The position numbers and the translations under genes were made by a program. From contig CAVTES010000015.1 in assembly GCA_963733885.1 (NCBI GenBank), positions 124,001 to 188,000 of the forward strand: a DNA stretch of 64,000 nt. Reading direction: 5' to 3'. The notes under the pieces are model-generated. The model saw nothing but the letters and a program-made list of their open reading frames with translations. It ran no database searches and had not been told where the DNA came from. The DNA comes from JACVRW01 sp963733885 (GTDB lineage: Bacteria; Actinomycetota; Thermoleophilia; Solirubrobacterales; Thermoleophilaceae). This document shows positions 1 to 8,012 of the stretch, in pieces. The stretch's first letter is position 1, and each line of letters begins with the position of its first letter.

Positions 1-375
1 GTGCAGCGCGACGAGACCGTGCTCTCCCGCGGCCACGGCAACGTCGCCCCAGAGCACGCCTGCCTCGGCGCGGGCGCGCCGGGCGCCGGGGTCGATCTCG
101 AGCCCGGTCATGCGCATCGTCTTGAGGAGCAGCGTGTCGCCGAGGTCGCCCACGGGGGCCGCGCCATGGCCCGTGCCCTGCGGCGCCACCCGCAGGCCGC
201 GCTCGGCCGCGAGACGGACCGCGGCGGCCACGTCGTCCGCGTGGTTCGCGAACACGATGGCGGCCGGACGCTGGTCGACGGCGAGGTTCCAGGCTTGGCG
301 CGCAGCGTCGAAGCCTTCGTCTTCAGGAGTCAGGAAGGTCCCATTCATGAGGTTCATCTGCTGATACTCGCTCAT
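1..375 (-). CDS. FAD-binding oxidoreductase, N-terminal part (cut by window edge)
   Basis: Reading the minus strand from the ATG at 375 gives an open frame of 125 codons running off the left edge. It begins MSEYQQMNLMNG and contains RPAAIVFANHADDVAAAVR followed by VAPQGTGHGAAPVGDLGDTL. This is the start of a PCMH-type (vanillyl-alcohol-oxidase/GlcD/berberine-bridge) FAD-binding domain: the family uses a G-x-GH segment to hold FAD, often covalently through the His. The substrate domain lies outside the window, so the substrate is unknown. It is transcribed leftward, away from the HATPase gene. Family assignment is firm; substrate cannot be called. Confidence 0.8.
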   Translation of the reverse strand, partial: MSEYQQMNLMNGTFLTPEDEGFDAARQAWNLAVDQRPAAIVFANHADDVAAAVRLAAERGLRVAPQGTGHGAAPVGDLGDTLLLKTMRMTGLEIDPGARRARAEAGVLWGDVAVAAGEHGLVALH

Positions 376-622
376 CGGTCACCGCAGTAGGGTGCGAGGA
401 AAGTCCCGTTCAGGGAGCTCATGGAAAACGATCGCTCGGGGACTTCACCGCTGTGAAACAGGGCCCGGGAGGGGGTTGCGACAAGCTCAGCTTGTGAGAA
501 CATGCCATCGGTCATCCGTCCAGCCCGGCAGGATTGCCCTCATTCGCGCAGAGGCCCCCGCCGACGCCGGATTGGAGGATCCGACCCAGGCCCCCTCCCC
601 TGGGGAACCTCCGCCCCGCCCC

Positions 623-1060
623 ATGCCCACTACGACTCGCGAAGCTCCCGGCTTGCAGCAGGCGCCCGTCATCGGCGCGACCAAGGCCCTGCGCCTCAGC
701 ATCGCCGGCGGGCCGCGTGCGCCCGAGCGCGCGCGGGCCTGGCTTCAGAGCGCCGCCGGCTGGCTGCCTGAGGAGGTGGAGCGCAACCTGCTGCTTCTCA
801 CCTGTGAGCTCGTGAACAACGCCGTCCTGCACGGGCAGACCGGCGACGACGACATGATCGAGATCGAGCTGCGCCGGACCGACACCGGCGTATTTGCGCA
901 GGTGAGCGACACCGGTCCAGGCTTTGCCCCGAAGGAACGCGACCGGGATCTCGAGGAGCCGGGCGGATGGGGCCTCGTGCTCGTGGAGTCGATCGCGAGG
1001 CGCTGGGGCGTCGAGCGCGACGGCCCCACGCGCGTCTGGTTCGAGCTGGCGCGCAACTAG
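623..1060 (+). CDS. RsbW-like ATP-binding (anti-sigma type) protein
   Basis: About 145 residues of GHKL/HATPase fold. The N box is ELVNNAVLHG, the G1 box DTGPGF and the G2 region GGWGLVLVESIARRWG, the layout of stand-alone HATPase_c_2 proteins related to RsbW/SpoIIAB. Family members bind ATP and either phosphorylate STAS antagonists or hold sigma factors. The frame is open from 392, but the residues before 623 are low in structure, so the ATG at 623 (MPTTTREAPG) is preferred; no clear ribosome site is visible and the start is uncertain. No STAS antagonist or SigB-type sigma factor lies beside it. It faces a second, different HATPase protein at 1083-1523. Confidence 0.75.
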   Translation: MPTTTREAPGLQQAPVIGATKALRLSIAGGPRAPERARAWLQSAAGWLPEEVERNLLLLTCELVNNAVLHGQTGDDDMIEIELRRTDTGVFAQVSDTGPGFAPKERDRDLEEPGGWGLVLVESIARRWGVERDGPTRVWFELARN

Positions 1061-1061
1061 T

Positions 1062-1077
1062 ACACGCTCCCGCGTGT
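1062..1077. terminator. Bidirectional hairpin between convergent ATPase genes
   Basis: ACACGC, loop TCCC, GCGTGT: a perfect 6-bp stem with a tetraloop placed two bases after the stop of the left gene and five bases before the stop of the right gene. It has no T-run. The same stem sequence recurs at 13535-13558 in another convergent gap. Confidence 0.6.
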
Positions 1078-1082
1078 GCCAA

Positions 1083-1523
1083 TCAATCATCCAGCGCTTG
1101 CCCGCGGCGGGCATCCGCCACCGCCGCAGCCAGGCGACGGCGCCGCTTGCCGAAGCGCACGCGCGTGAACGGGCCATCCGTCACCAGTTCGAGGTGGTCC
1201 ACAACCGCGGTGATGAGCGGAATGCCGCGCCCGTGAGGCTCGTCCGGCCCGGGAGGAAGCGGGGCGGCCTCGAACCGGCCGCAGTCGCACACCTCCACCC
1301 AGAGGCCGTCATCCCACGGCAGCACCCGCAACAGGATCCCCTTGTCGCCGTCGGAGCAGGCCCTGCCGTGCAGGATGGCGTTGGAGACGGCCTCCGTCGT
1401 TGCGAGCATGAGACTCCAGGCCCCATCGTCATCGAGCCCCTGCTCAGTGGAGGCCTGGCGCACGATCGCACGAGCGCGTGTCGCACTCTCCGGCCTGGCC
1501 GGTAGCCATGACTCCCGCATCAT
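1083..1523 (-). CDS. RsbW-like ATP-binding protein, second copy
   Basis: A 146-residue HATPase_c_2 protein. It shows the N box TTEAVSNAILHG, then CDCGRF in the G1 position and HGRGIPLITAVVDHLELV in the G2 position. The ATGA at 1523-1520 overlaps the stop of the upstream amidohydrolase frame, so the two are translationally coupled. It is therefore the last gene of the regulator-amidohydrolase-ATPase operon. G1 reads D-C-G rather than the usual D-x-G-x-G, so ATP binding may be weakened. By family it is expected to be a kinase/anti-sigma switch protein; its partner is not in the window. Confidence 0.75.
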   Translation of the reverse strand: MMRESWLPARPESATRARAIVRQASTEQGLDDDGAWSLMLATTEAVSNAILHGRACSDGDKGILLRVLPWDDGLWVEVCDCGRFEAAPLPPGPDEPHGRGIPLITAVVDHLELVTDGPFTRVRFGKRRRRLAAAVADARRGQALDD

Positions 1524-3077
1524 GACCCATCGCTAATGCCCAGGTCGGAGCGGTCTGACTCATGGTTGAAGCTCCCGCCGACCATGGTCGCCAGCACCCG
1601 CAGCTCGGGGAGCTCCTCCGGCCGGCAGGTCGCCGGATCGCGGTCGAGGATCACGAGGTCGGCGAGCATGCCGGGGACGAGGGTGCCGCGCGTGCGCTCG
1701 TCGCGCGCGAGCCACGCCGGCTCGACGCAGGTGGCGCGCAGGGCCTGCTCCACCGTGACCGCCTGGCGGGGGCGCCAGGCCGGCCGCTCGTCGAGCGTGC
1801 GAAGCACGCCCGCGACGATCCCGCTCAGCGGGTCGAGCTCCTCCACCGGGGCGTCAGACCCGTTCGCCAGGCGCGCGCCGCGGTCGAGCAGGGCGCGGTA
1901 GGCGTAGGCGCCCTCGTGGCCCTCCCAGAAGCGGTCGGCCAGGTCGCGGTCCGACGGCGCGTGGCTGAACTGGACCGACGCCGCCACGCCCACAGCGGCG
2001 AAGCGCGGCAGATCGGAGGCATCGAGCAGCTGGGCATGCTCGATCCGGTGGCGCAGCCCGAGCGGGCGCCAGGCGTCCGCGCTCGCCTCGAAGGCGTCGA
2101 GAGCGGCGCGGTTGGCGGCATCGCCGATCGCGTGCACGGCCACCGGCCAGCCAGCCGCGGCCGCCTCGCGCACAACCTCCTCGAGGCGGCCGCGAGACGT
2201 GAGCTCGACTCCCGAGCCGTCGAGCAGCCGGGCCGTGGCGGAGCCGAGCGTGCCGTCCATGAACAGCTTCAGGTAGCCGAGGCGAAGGAGGTCGTCGCCA
2301 AAGCCCGAGCGCAGCCCCACCGCGCGCAGCTCCGGTAGCCGGTCGGCGGGCAGCGACTGCCACACCCGCAGCGTCAGCTCGCCCCGCTCGCGCAGCCGCT
2401 GGAAGACCTCGAGGGAGCCCAGCCAGCCGTCCTTGTCGTGGATCGCGGTCACCCCGCGCCCGGCTGCGACGCGCAGGCCCTCGCGGCACGCCTCGACCAT
2501 CTCGTCGTGCGTGGGGAGGCTGTGCCTGTCGCGGAACTTCCAAGCGGCGTTCTCGCGAAGCACCCCGGTGGGCTCGCCGCGTTCGTCGCGCTCCACGACC
2601 CCTCCGGGGGCGTCGAGGTCGCCGCCCGCGCGGGCGAGCGCGGCCGAGTTGAGCCAGAGGGAGTGATAGTCCCGCGACATCAGCGCCACCGGCACGCTCG
2701 GCGCCACCGCGTCGAGCGCGTGCGCGCTCCGGCGGCTCGGTCCATACCGCGTCGCGCCAGCCGAGCCCCCGCAGCCAGCCGCCGGGGGGCACGGTTGGCA
2801 GGGCCTCCGCCACCCGCGCCACGGCCTCGGTGCGGGACTCCGCGCCCTCGAGCCGCACCTGGCGCAGGCCGAGCGACCAGGTCGGGAAGTGGACGTGGGC
2901 GTCGTTGAAGCCGGGCACCACGCAGCGCCCGCGCAGGTCCACGCGGCGCGCGCCCGGCGGCGGCTCTGTCGCGATCCGGCCGTCGCAGACGGCGAGCCGC
3001 GGCGCCAGCGGCGCAACCGCGTCGAGCGTGCGGATCGTGCCGCCTTCGAAGATGAGGCCTGGCGCTGGATCAGGCAC
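1520..3077 (-). CDS. Amidohydrolase (YtcJ/imidazolonepropionase-like), frameshifted
   Basis: Metal-dependent hydrolase of the amidohydrolase_3/YtcJ group. Reading starts at 3077 (MPDPAPGLIFEGGTIRTL) and shows the metal-site motif FNDAHVHFP, then GWLRGLGWRDAVWTEPP. There the correct reading moves to another minus-strand frame, continuing HALDAVAPSVPVALMSRDYHSL, then HAIGDAANRAAL, RIEHAQLLD and NGSDAPVEELDP, ending at 1520. The break lies at about 2725-2737, in alternating GC sequence, and equals a one-base indel. Both halves are well conserved, so an assembly error is more likely than decay. The start overlaps the end of the BTAD regulator by 8 bp. Substrate unknown; the family acts on cyclic amides, N-acyl compounds and related molecules. 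Confidence 0.75.
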
Positions 3078-6000
3078 CGTCCCGCTCCATCTTGTCGATC
3101 TCGGCCAGGTCCATCCGGGTGCGCTCGAGGGCCGGGCCCGCGCCGATCCGCTCGCTCACCTCCAGAGCGTGCTGCAGATGCAGCCGCGCCTGCTCCGGAC
3201 GGCCGCGTGTGGCCGCGAGCACCCCCAGGTACCGGGATACCGGCCCCGTGCTGATCTCTGGGTAGCTAATCGCCATGCGATCGGCATAGGGGAGAAGCCG
3301 CTCGTAGACGAGCGCGGCGCGCGGGGCGTCGGCGAGCAGTCGCGCCGCCTCGGCGAGGAAGGTCATGCTCACGAGCCATTCCTCGTCGAAGGGGAGGGGC
3401 GCGAACCCGCCGTCCGCCAGGTGGTCGAACGCCGCTCGGGAGACGGCGTGGTCGCCCAGCTCCGCAGCCAGGTGCGCCAGCACCGCCCGGAACAGGGGAT
3501 AGGTCGGGTACTCGTCCACCGAGCGTTGGACGAGCTCGCTCATTTCCGCGAGCCTTCCCTGCTCCCAGCGAAGGACGTAGAGCTGAAGCCGATACGACAC
3601 GGCCGCGTTCCAGCTCTGCGCGCGCTCGCCCAGCGCCCGCGCGTCGGAAATCAGTACCTCCGCCTCCCCCAAGCGGCCCTCCACCAGTGCGAACAGGGCC
3701 CGGTAGGCGGCCACCAGCCAGTCCTGGGAGGGCTGGCGGAGCTCCTCAGCCACCTGCACCATGTCGTCCAGGGCGGTCCTGGCCGCGGCGATGTCGCCGA
3801 GCTCGAAGAGCGCGTCGAACCGCTCCTCGTGGGCGTCGAGGAGGCGCTCCTTGTCGCCCGCGCGGGCTGCCACCTCGGCCATTTCGGTGGCGACGTCCAG
3901 AAGCTCGGCCGTCCGGTCGGGGCTGTGGTGGCCGAGGATGTATGCGCCGAGGCCGTGGGCCAGGGTCGCCGGATCTCCCACACGCCGGGCCAGCGCCAGC
4001 GCCTCCTCGCTCAAAGCGGTCTTCCGCTCCGGCGGGAACCGGGCGTCGCGGAGGGGTCCGCCGGCGAGCCGCGCCAGCAGTCTGACGCGCAAGGCGTCGT
4101 CTCGATCGCCAAGCGAGGCAAGCGCCCGCTCCAGCAGGGGCACGAGCTCCTCGTCGTCGCGCGAGGTCTCCCAGATGATCCGGCCGCCATAGCCCGCCGC
4201 CGCGCGGCCGAGACGCTCGGGCGAGCCGAGCGCCCCGGCGAGCTCCGCCGCGTCGCGGAATGCTCGCTTCGAGGCGGGCGTGTCGCCCGCCCTCGCGGTC
4301 GCGTCGCCCAAGGCCAGCAGCAGATCGCACCTGAGGTCGTCGCCCTCCGCCAGCGCGAAAGCCCGTTCGTAGTGGCGCACCGCCTCCTCGTAGGCGAGCA
4401 GCGAAGCCTCGCGGTCGCCGGCGCGCCGGGCGTAGCCGAGCGCCCGGTCGGCGCGGCCCGCAGGCGCGGCCGCCAGGAAGTGGTGGGCCAGCTCGGCGAG
4501 ATGCGGCTCGAGGTCGGACGCGTAAACCGCCTCGAGCGCCTCTCCAGCGCGTCGGTGGAGCTGCATCCTGCGTGCGGGTGTCAGTTCGCCGTAGAGCGTC
4601 TCCCGGATCAGAACGTGCCCGAACCGCAGACGGCCAGGTGACATCGCCACCGCGGTGACGACGCGCTGCGACATCGCCTCGTCGAGGGCGTCGAGCAACT
4701 CGTCGCCACCCAGCTCACTGAGCTGCCCGAGGGCGCGCAGCTCGAACTCTCGGCCGAGCACGCCGGCGAGCACGAGAAGGTCGCGGCAGGACGCAGAGAG
4801 CCGGCCGACGCGCTGGGCGATCACAGCGCGGACGGTGGGCGGGATCGGCCGCTCGGCGCCCGCTTCCGCGAGCCGCCCCTCGGCGCCGAGCAGACGCACC
4901 AGCTCGACAAGGAACAACGGGTTGCCCTCTGTCTCGTCGTGGATCGCCTCGACGAGCCCTGCCGGGGCGGTGAGACTGGCACTGAGCTCGAGGTATTCGC
5001 CGACGTCGGACTCGCTTAGCCCCTCGAGACGGATCGCCTCGGTGCTCGGCTCCCGACTCAGCTCGGCCACGGTGGCTCCCAGCGGCTCCTTCGCGATCGG
5101 GTCCACGTCGCGGTAGGCGCCCACCACCAGGAGGCGGCTCCCCCGCAGTGCGCGGCCGACGAACTGCAGCATGAGCAGCGACGGGGCGTCGGCCGCATGA
5201 AGGTCGTCGAGGACGAGAATGAGCGGACGTGCCGCTGCCGAGCGCCGCAGGAAGCTCGCCATCGCGTCGAAGAGACGGACCCGCCCGCCTTCGGGGTCGG
5301 CCGCTGGTGCCGGCAGGTCCGGAAGGAGCTCGCGCAGCTCGGGCACCAGCTGGGCGAGGTCGGGGGCACCGGCGCCGAGGTGCTCCCGCAGCGCTTCTGG
5401 CTCCTCCTCGAGTACATGGCTCCGCAGAAGCTGTACCCACGGCCAGTAGGCGGGGGCACCGCCGGCCTCCCAGCACCGGCCCCAGAGCGTGCGCGCGCCC
5501 CGGGCCCGCGCGCGGGCCGCGAGCTCGTCCGCCAGCCTGCTCTTCCCAATGCCGGGTTCGCCGGCGAGCAGGACGAGCCCACCCTGCCCTGCTATGGCGC
5601 GCCCCAGCGCAGACGTGAGCAGCCCGAGCTCCCGTCGCCGACCCACCAATAGCTCATGCGCCACGACCGCGCCGCCCGAGGGTTCGAGCGAGGGATCCTG
5701 CGTGAGCATCGCGTGCTGGAGCTCCCGAAGCTCACGGCTCGGCTCGATGCCGAGCTCCTCGACAAGGGTCTGCCGCGCCGCGCCGTAGGCTTCGAGCGCC
5801 TCCGCCTGGCGCCCGGAGCGGTAAAGAGCGAGCATCAGGAGCCCGCGCAGGCGCTCTCTGAGCGGATGCGAGCTCACCAGGGTCTCGAGCTCGGCGACGA
5901 GGCCGGCGTCGCCGCCGAGCTCGAGGTCCGCCCTGATCCGGTCCTCCAGGGCGACCAGCCGCAGCTCTTCGAGCCGCGCGATCTCGGTTTGAGAGAAGGT

Positions 6001-6444
6001 TTCGTGCGCGAGGTCCGCAAGCGCGGGGCCGCGCCAGAGCGAGAGCGCGGCGCGAAGCCCGCGGCTCGCGGTCACCGCATCGCCTGCCGACAAATCCGCC
6101 CTCGCCTCGACCACTTGTTGCTCGAAGCGGTCGAGGTCCAGCTGGCCTGGCTCGAGCCGCAGTTCGTAACCGGGTGCCCGTGTGACGAGGATCCGGGCAT
6201 CCTCGCCGGGGGCACGCTCTGGCTCGAGCACCTTTCGGAGCCTCGACACCGCCACCGACAAGGCCTTCGAGGCGTCGTGGGGCTCGCGGCCGTCCCACAG
6301 CGCGTCGGCAAGCCGGTCGCTCGAAACGACCTCGTTCGCGTTCAGGAGCAGCATCGCGAGCAGGCCGCGCTGCCTCTTTCCTCCGAGGGGGAGCCGGCGG
6401 CCGCGGTCGCGCACCTCCAGCGGTCCGAGGATCAGGAATTCCAT
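3070..6444 (-). CDS. BTAD/AAA/TPR transcriptional regulator (AfsR/SARP-like)
   Basis: A 1,124-residue regulator. Residues 1-95 (MEFLILGPLEVRD...) form an OmpR-type winged helix and 97-245 the BTAD all-helical domain, as in SARP activators. A P-loop ATPase follows, with Walker A GEPGIGKS at 295-302 and Walker B LILVLDDLHAAD, then a helical TPR-like C-terminal half. The ATG at 6444 is chosen over one 96 bases upstream because the winged helix begins there and AGAGGA stands about 8 bases before it. It heads an operon with the amidohydrolase and RsbW-like ATPase. Family members integrate nucleotide and ligand signals to activate promoters; the target is unknown but may include the divergent gene at 6555. 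Confidence 0.85.
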   Translation of the reverse strand: MEFLILGPLEVRDRGRRLPLGGKRQRGLLAMLLLNANEVVSSDRLADALWDGREPHDASKALSVAVSRLRKVLEPERAPGEDARILVTRAPGYELRLEPGQLDLDRFEQQVVEARADLSAGDAVTASRGLRAALSLWRGPALADLAHETFSQTEIARLEELRLVALEDRIRADLELGGDAGLVAELETLVSSHPLRERLRGLLMLALYRSGRQAEALEAYGAARQTLVEELGIEPSRELRELQHAMLTQDPSLEPSGGAVVAHELLVGRRRELGLLTSALGRAIAGQGGLVLLAGEPGIGKSRLADELAARARARGARTLWGRCWEAGGAPAYWPWVQLLRSHVLEEEPEALREHLGAGAPDLAQLVPELRELLPDLPAPAADPEGGRVRLFDAMASFLRRSAAARPLILVLDDLHAADAPSLLMLQFVGRALRGSRLLVVGAYRDVDPIAKEPLGATVAELSREPSTEAIRLEGLSESDVGEYLELSASLTAPAGLVEAIHDETEGNPLFLVELVRLLGAEGRLAEAGAERPIPPTVRAVIAQRVGRLSASCRDLLVLAGVLGREFELRALGQLSELGGDELLDALDEAMSQRVVTAVAMSPGRLRFGHVLIRETLYGELTPARRMQLHRRAGEALEAVYASDLEPHLAELAHHFLAAAPAGRADRALGYARRAGDREASLLAYEEAVRHYERAFALAEGDDLRCDLLLALGDATARAGDTPASKRAFRDAAELAGALGSPERLGRAAAGYGGRIIWETSRDDEELVPLLERALASLGDRDDALRVRLLARLAGGPLRDARFPPERKTALSEEALALARRVGDPATLAHGLGAYILGHHSPDRTAELLDVATEMAEVAARAGDKERLLDAHEERFDALFELGDIAAARTALDDMVQVAEELRQPSQDWLVAAYRALFALVEGRLGEAEVLISDARALGERAQSWNAAVSYRLQLYVLRWEQGRLAEMSELVQRSVDEYPTYPLFRAVLAHLAAELGDHAVSRAAFDHLADGGFAPLPFDEEWLVSMTFLAEAARLLADAPRAALVYERLLPYADRMAISYPEISTGPVSRYLGVLAATRGRPEQARLHLQHALEVSERIGAGPALERTRMDLAEIDKMERDGA

Positions 6445-6554
6445 CAGCTGAGTCCTCTTCGAACGTAACATCGCCGGGCTGTTGCCGAGTTGTTGCCTGG
6501 CTGTAATCGGCCCCCCGGATGCTGGCCCCATCGCATCCACCTAAGGAGGTTCAC

Positions 6555-6962
6555 ATGTCAGGCGCAGTCACTTCAGTTCCGGTCACGCAGCAGCTCGCCC
6601 GCGACAAGCGCCGCGGGAAGATCGCGGCGCTCGCTCTCGTCACGCTCGCCGCCGCACTGCTGGTGGCGCTGGCGCTGGCGCTCTCGGACGAGGAGACCGC
6701 CACCGTCGGCTCCGGGCAGCCGCTTGAGGTCCAGTCGTTCGGATCCCCCTCGCAGGCTCCCCCGGTCAACGGGATCCGCTATGACGGCGGCCCGGAGGAG
6801 GGAGCGGTGGGCACCGTGGCGCCTCCGGTCCCGTCCGGCATTCGCTACGACGGCGGCCCCGAGGAGGGCGCGGGCGGCACCGTCGCCCCACCGGCCGCGT
6901 CCGGTCTCCGCTATGACGGCGGGCCCGAGGAAGGCAGCCGAGGTCCGGCCACCGCCCGCTGA
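6555..6962 (+). CDS. Single-pass membrane protein with three RYDGGPEEG repeats
   Basis: A 135-residue protein of unknown function. The start at 6555 follows an ideal AAGGAGG at 6543-6549. Residues about 20-44 are a transmembrane helix after a basic N-terminus (RDKRRGK). The rest carries three near-identical units, NGIRYDGGPEEG, SGIRYDGGPEEG and SGLRYDGGPEEG, separated by TVAPP linkers. By the positive-inside rule the repeats should be outside the membrane. It is divergent from the BTAD regulator, with about 110 bases shared upstream. The repeat is very regular for such a small protein and suggests a binding or multimerisation motif; I do not recognise a named family. Confidence 0.8.
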   Translation: MSGAVTSVPVTQQLARDKRRGKIAALALVTLAAALLVALALALSDEETATVGSGQPLEVQSFGSPSQAPPVNGIRYDGGPEEGAVGTVAPPVPSGIRYDGGPEEGAGGTVAPPAASGLRYDGGPEEGSRGPATAR

Positions 6963-7011
6963 GGACGGATGCGATTGCGGGGTCCCGTCTCGGCGGGGCC
7001 CCGCACCTCGG

Positions 7012-7929
7012 TCAGCGGCGGGCGGCCACGCGGGGATTCTCCAGCGGTCGCACCGTCGCCTCGATGTCCGTCCGGCGATGCTCGAGGAAGGGCGGGATCG
7101 ACAGCTTCTCGCCCAGGTGTTCGAGCGGCTCGTCGACCGTGAAGCCGGGCGAGCGGGTCGCGATCTCGAACAGCACGCCGCTCGGTTCGCGGAAGTAGAT
7201 CGAGCGGAAGTAGTGGCGGTCGATCACGGGCGTGGGCCTGCCGCCGCCCTGCTGGATCCGGCCGCGCCAGGCCTCGTGGTCCTCGTCCTCCGAGGCCCAT
7301 GCGACGTGGTGGACGGTGCCGGCTCCCTGGATGCCGCGCTGGCCCGGCGGGGCGTCGTAGTGGTAGAGGCCGCCGCGGCGCGGGCCGCGGGCCTCCCAGC
7401 TTCCGTCGGCCTCGCCGAAGCCGAGCGCCTCCAGAAGACCGCGGCTCCGCTCGGGATCCGAGGCGTAGGCGCGCACGGCGTGGAAGCCCTGGAGGGCGTG
7501 CTCGGCCGGCACCTCGGGGTGCTCGGCGGTGAGCGGCTCGTCGTCCACGTCCGCGACCAGCAGCTCGTGCTCGAGGCCCTCCGGGTCCGCGAAGTGGAGG
7601 CTCGCGCCGTCGCGCCGGGTCTCGATGCCCTCGTCCGCCAGCCGCGCGGCCCAGAAGTCGAGCGCGTCCTCGCCGGCGACACGCCAGACGACGCGGTGGA
7701 CCATGCCCTCGCCGGCCCGCCCGGGGGCGGCGCCGGGATACTCGAAGAAGGTCAGGTCGAGGCCGGGGTGGGCGTGCTCGTCGCCGTAGAAGAGGTGGTA
7801 GACGGTCGGGTCGTCCTGGTTGACGGACTTCTTGACCAGGCGGAGGCCGAGCACGCGCGCGTAGAAGTCGACGTTGCGCTGGGCGTCGGCGGTGATGGCG
7901 GTGATGTGGTGGATGCCGTCGAGCTGCAT
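7012..7929 (-). CDS. Ring-cleaving dioxygenase, VOC (glyoxalase) family, MhqO/MhqA-like
   Basis: A 305-residue protein with two vicinal-oxygen-chelate repeats. The first begins GIHHITAITADAQRNVDFYARVLGLRLVK, the second around LQGFHAVRAYASDPERS. Metal-ligand candidates are the His in GIHHIT, the His in TVHHVAW and the Glu in GVLFEIATR. This arrangement is typical of MhqO/YkcA-type dioxygenases that open hydroquinone or catechol rings and are often controlled by MarR/DUF24 regulators. It is transcribed alone; an imperfect palindrome lies just upstream at 7950-7969. Substrate not determinable from sequence. Confidence 0.88.
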   Translation of the reverse strand: MQLDGIHHITAITADAQRNVDFYARVLGLRLVKKSVNQDDPTVYHLFYGDEHAHPGLDLTFFEYPGAAPGRAGEGMVHRVVWRVAGEDALDFWAARLADEGIETRRDGASLHFADPEGLEHELLVADVDDEPLTAEHPEVPAEHALQGFHAVRAYASDPERSRGLLEALGFGEADGSWEARGPRRGGLYHYDAPPGQRGIQGAGTVHHVAWASEDEDHEAWRGRIQQGGGRPTPVIDRHYFRSIYFREPSGVLFEIATRSPGFTVDEPLEHLGEKLSIPPFLEHRRTDIEATVRPLENPRVAARR

Positions 7930-7949
7930 GGGGGGTCAACCTTCCCTCG

Positions 7950-7969
7950 ATGATTGCGCGTGCAACTAT
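7950..7969. promoter_or_regulatory. Imperfect palindrome upstream of the dioxygenase, possible MarR-type operator
   Basis: On the minus strand the sequence reads ATAGTTGCACGCGCAATCAT, a partly symmetric, AT-edged inverted repeat 20 bases before the ATG. Its composition differs from the surrounding GC-rich DNA. MarR-family repressors commonly bind such sites before VOC dioxygenase genes. No regulator gene is adjacent, so this is tentative. Confidence 0.35.
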
Positions 7970-8012
7970 ATCACGCGGGAGTGAGCCGTGGCAGCCGAGT
8001 ATGGGGCGCGCG

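Noticed and set aside
1..390. Plus-strand frame at the left edge
   Set aside because: The minus strand carries a recognisable FAD-binding domain; the plus frame has no family features.
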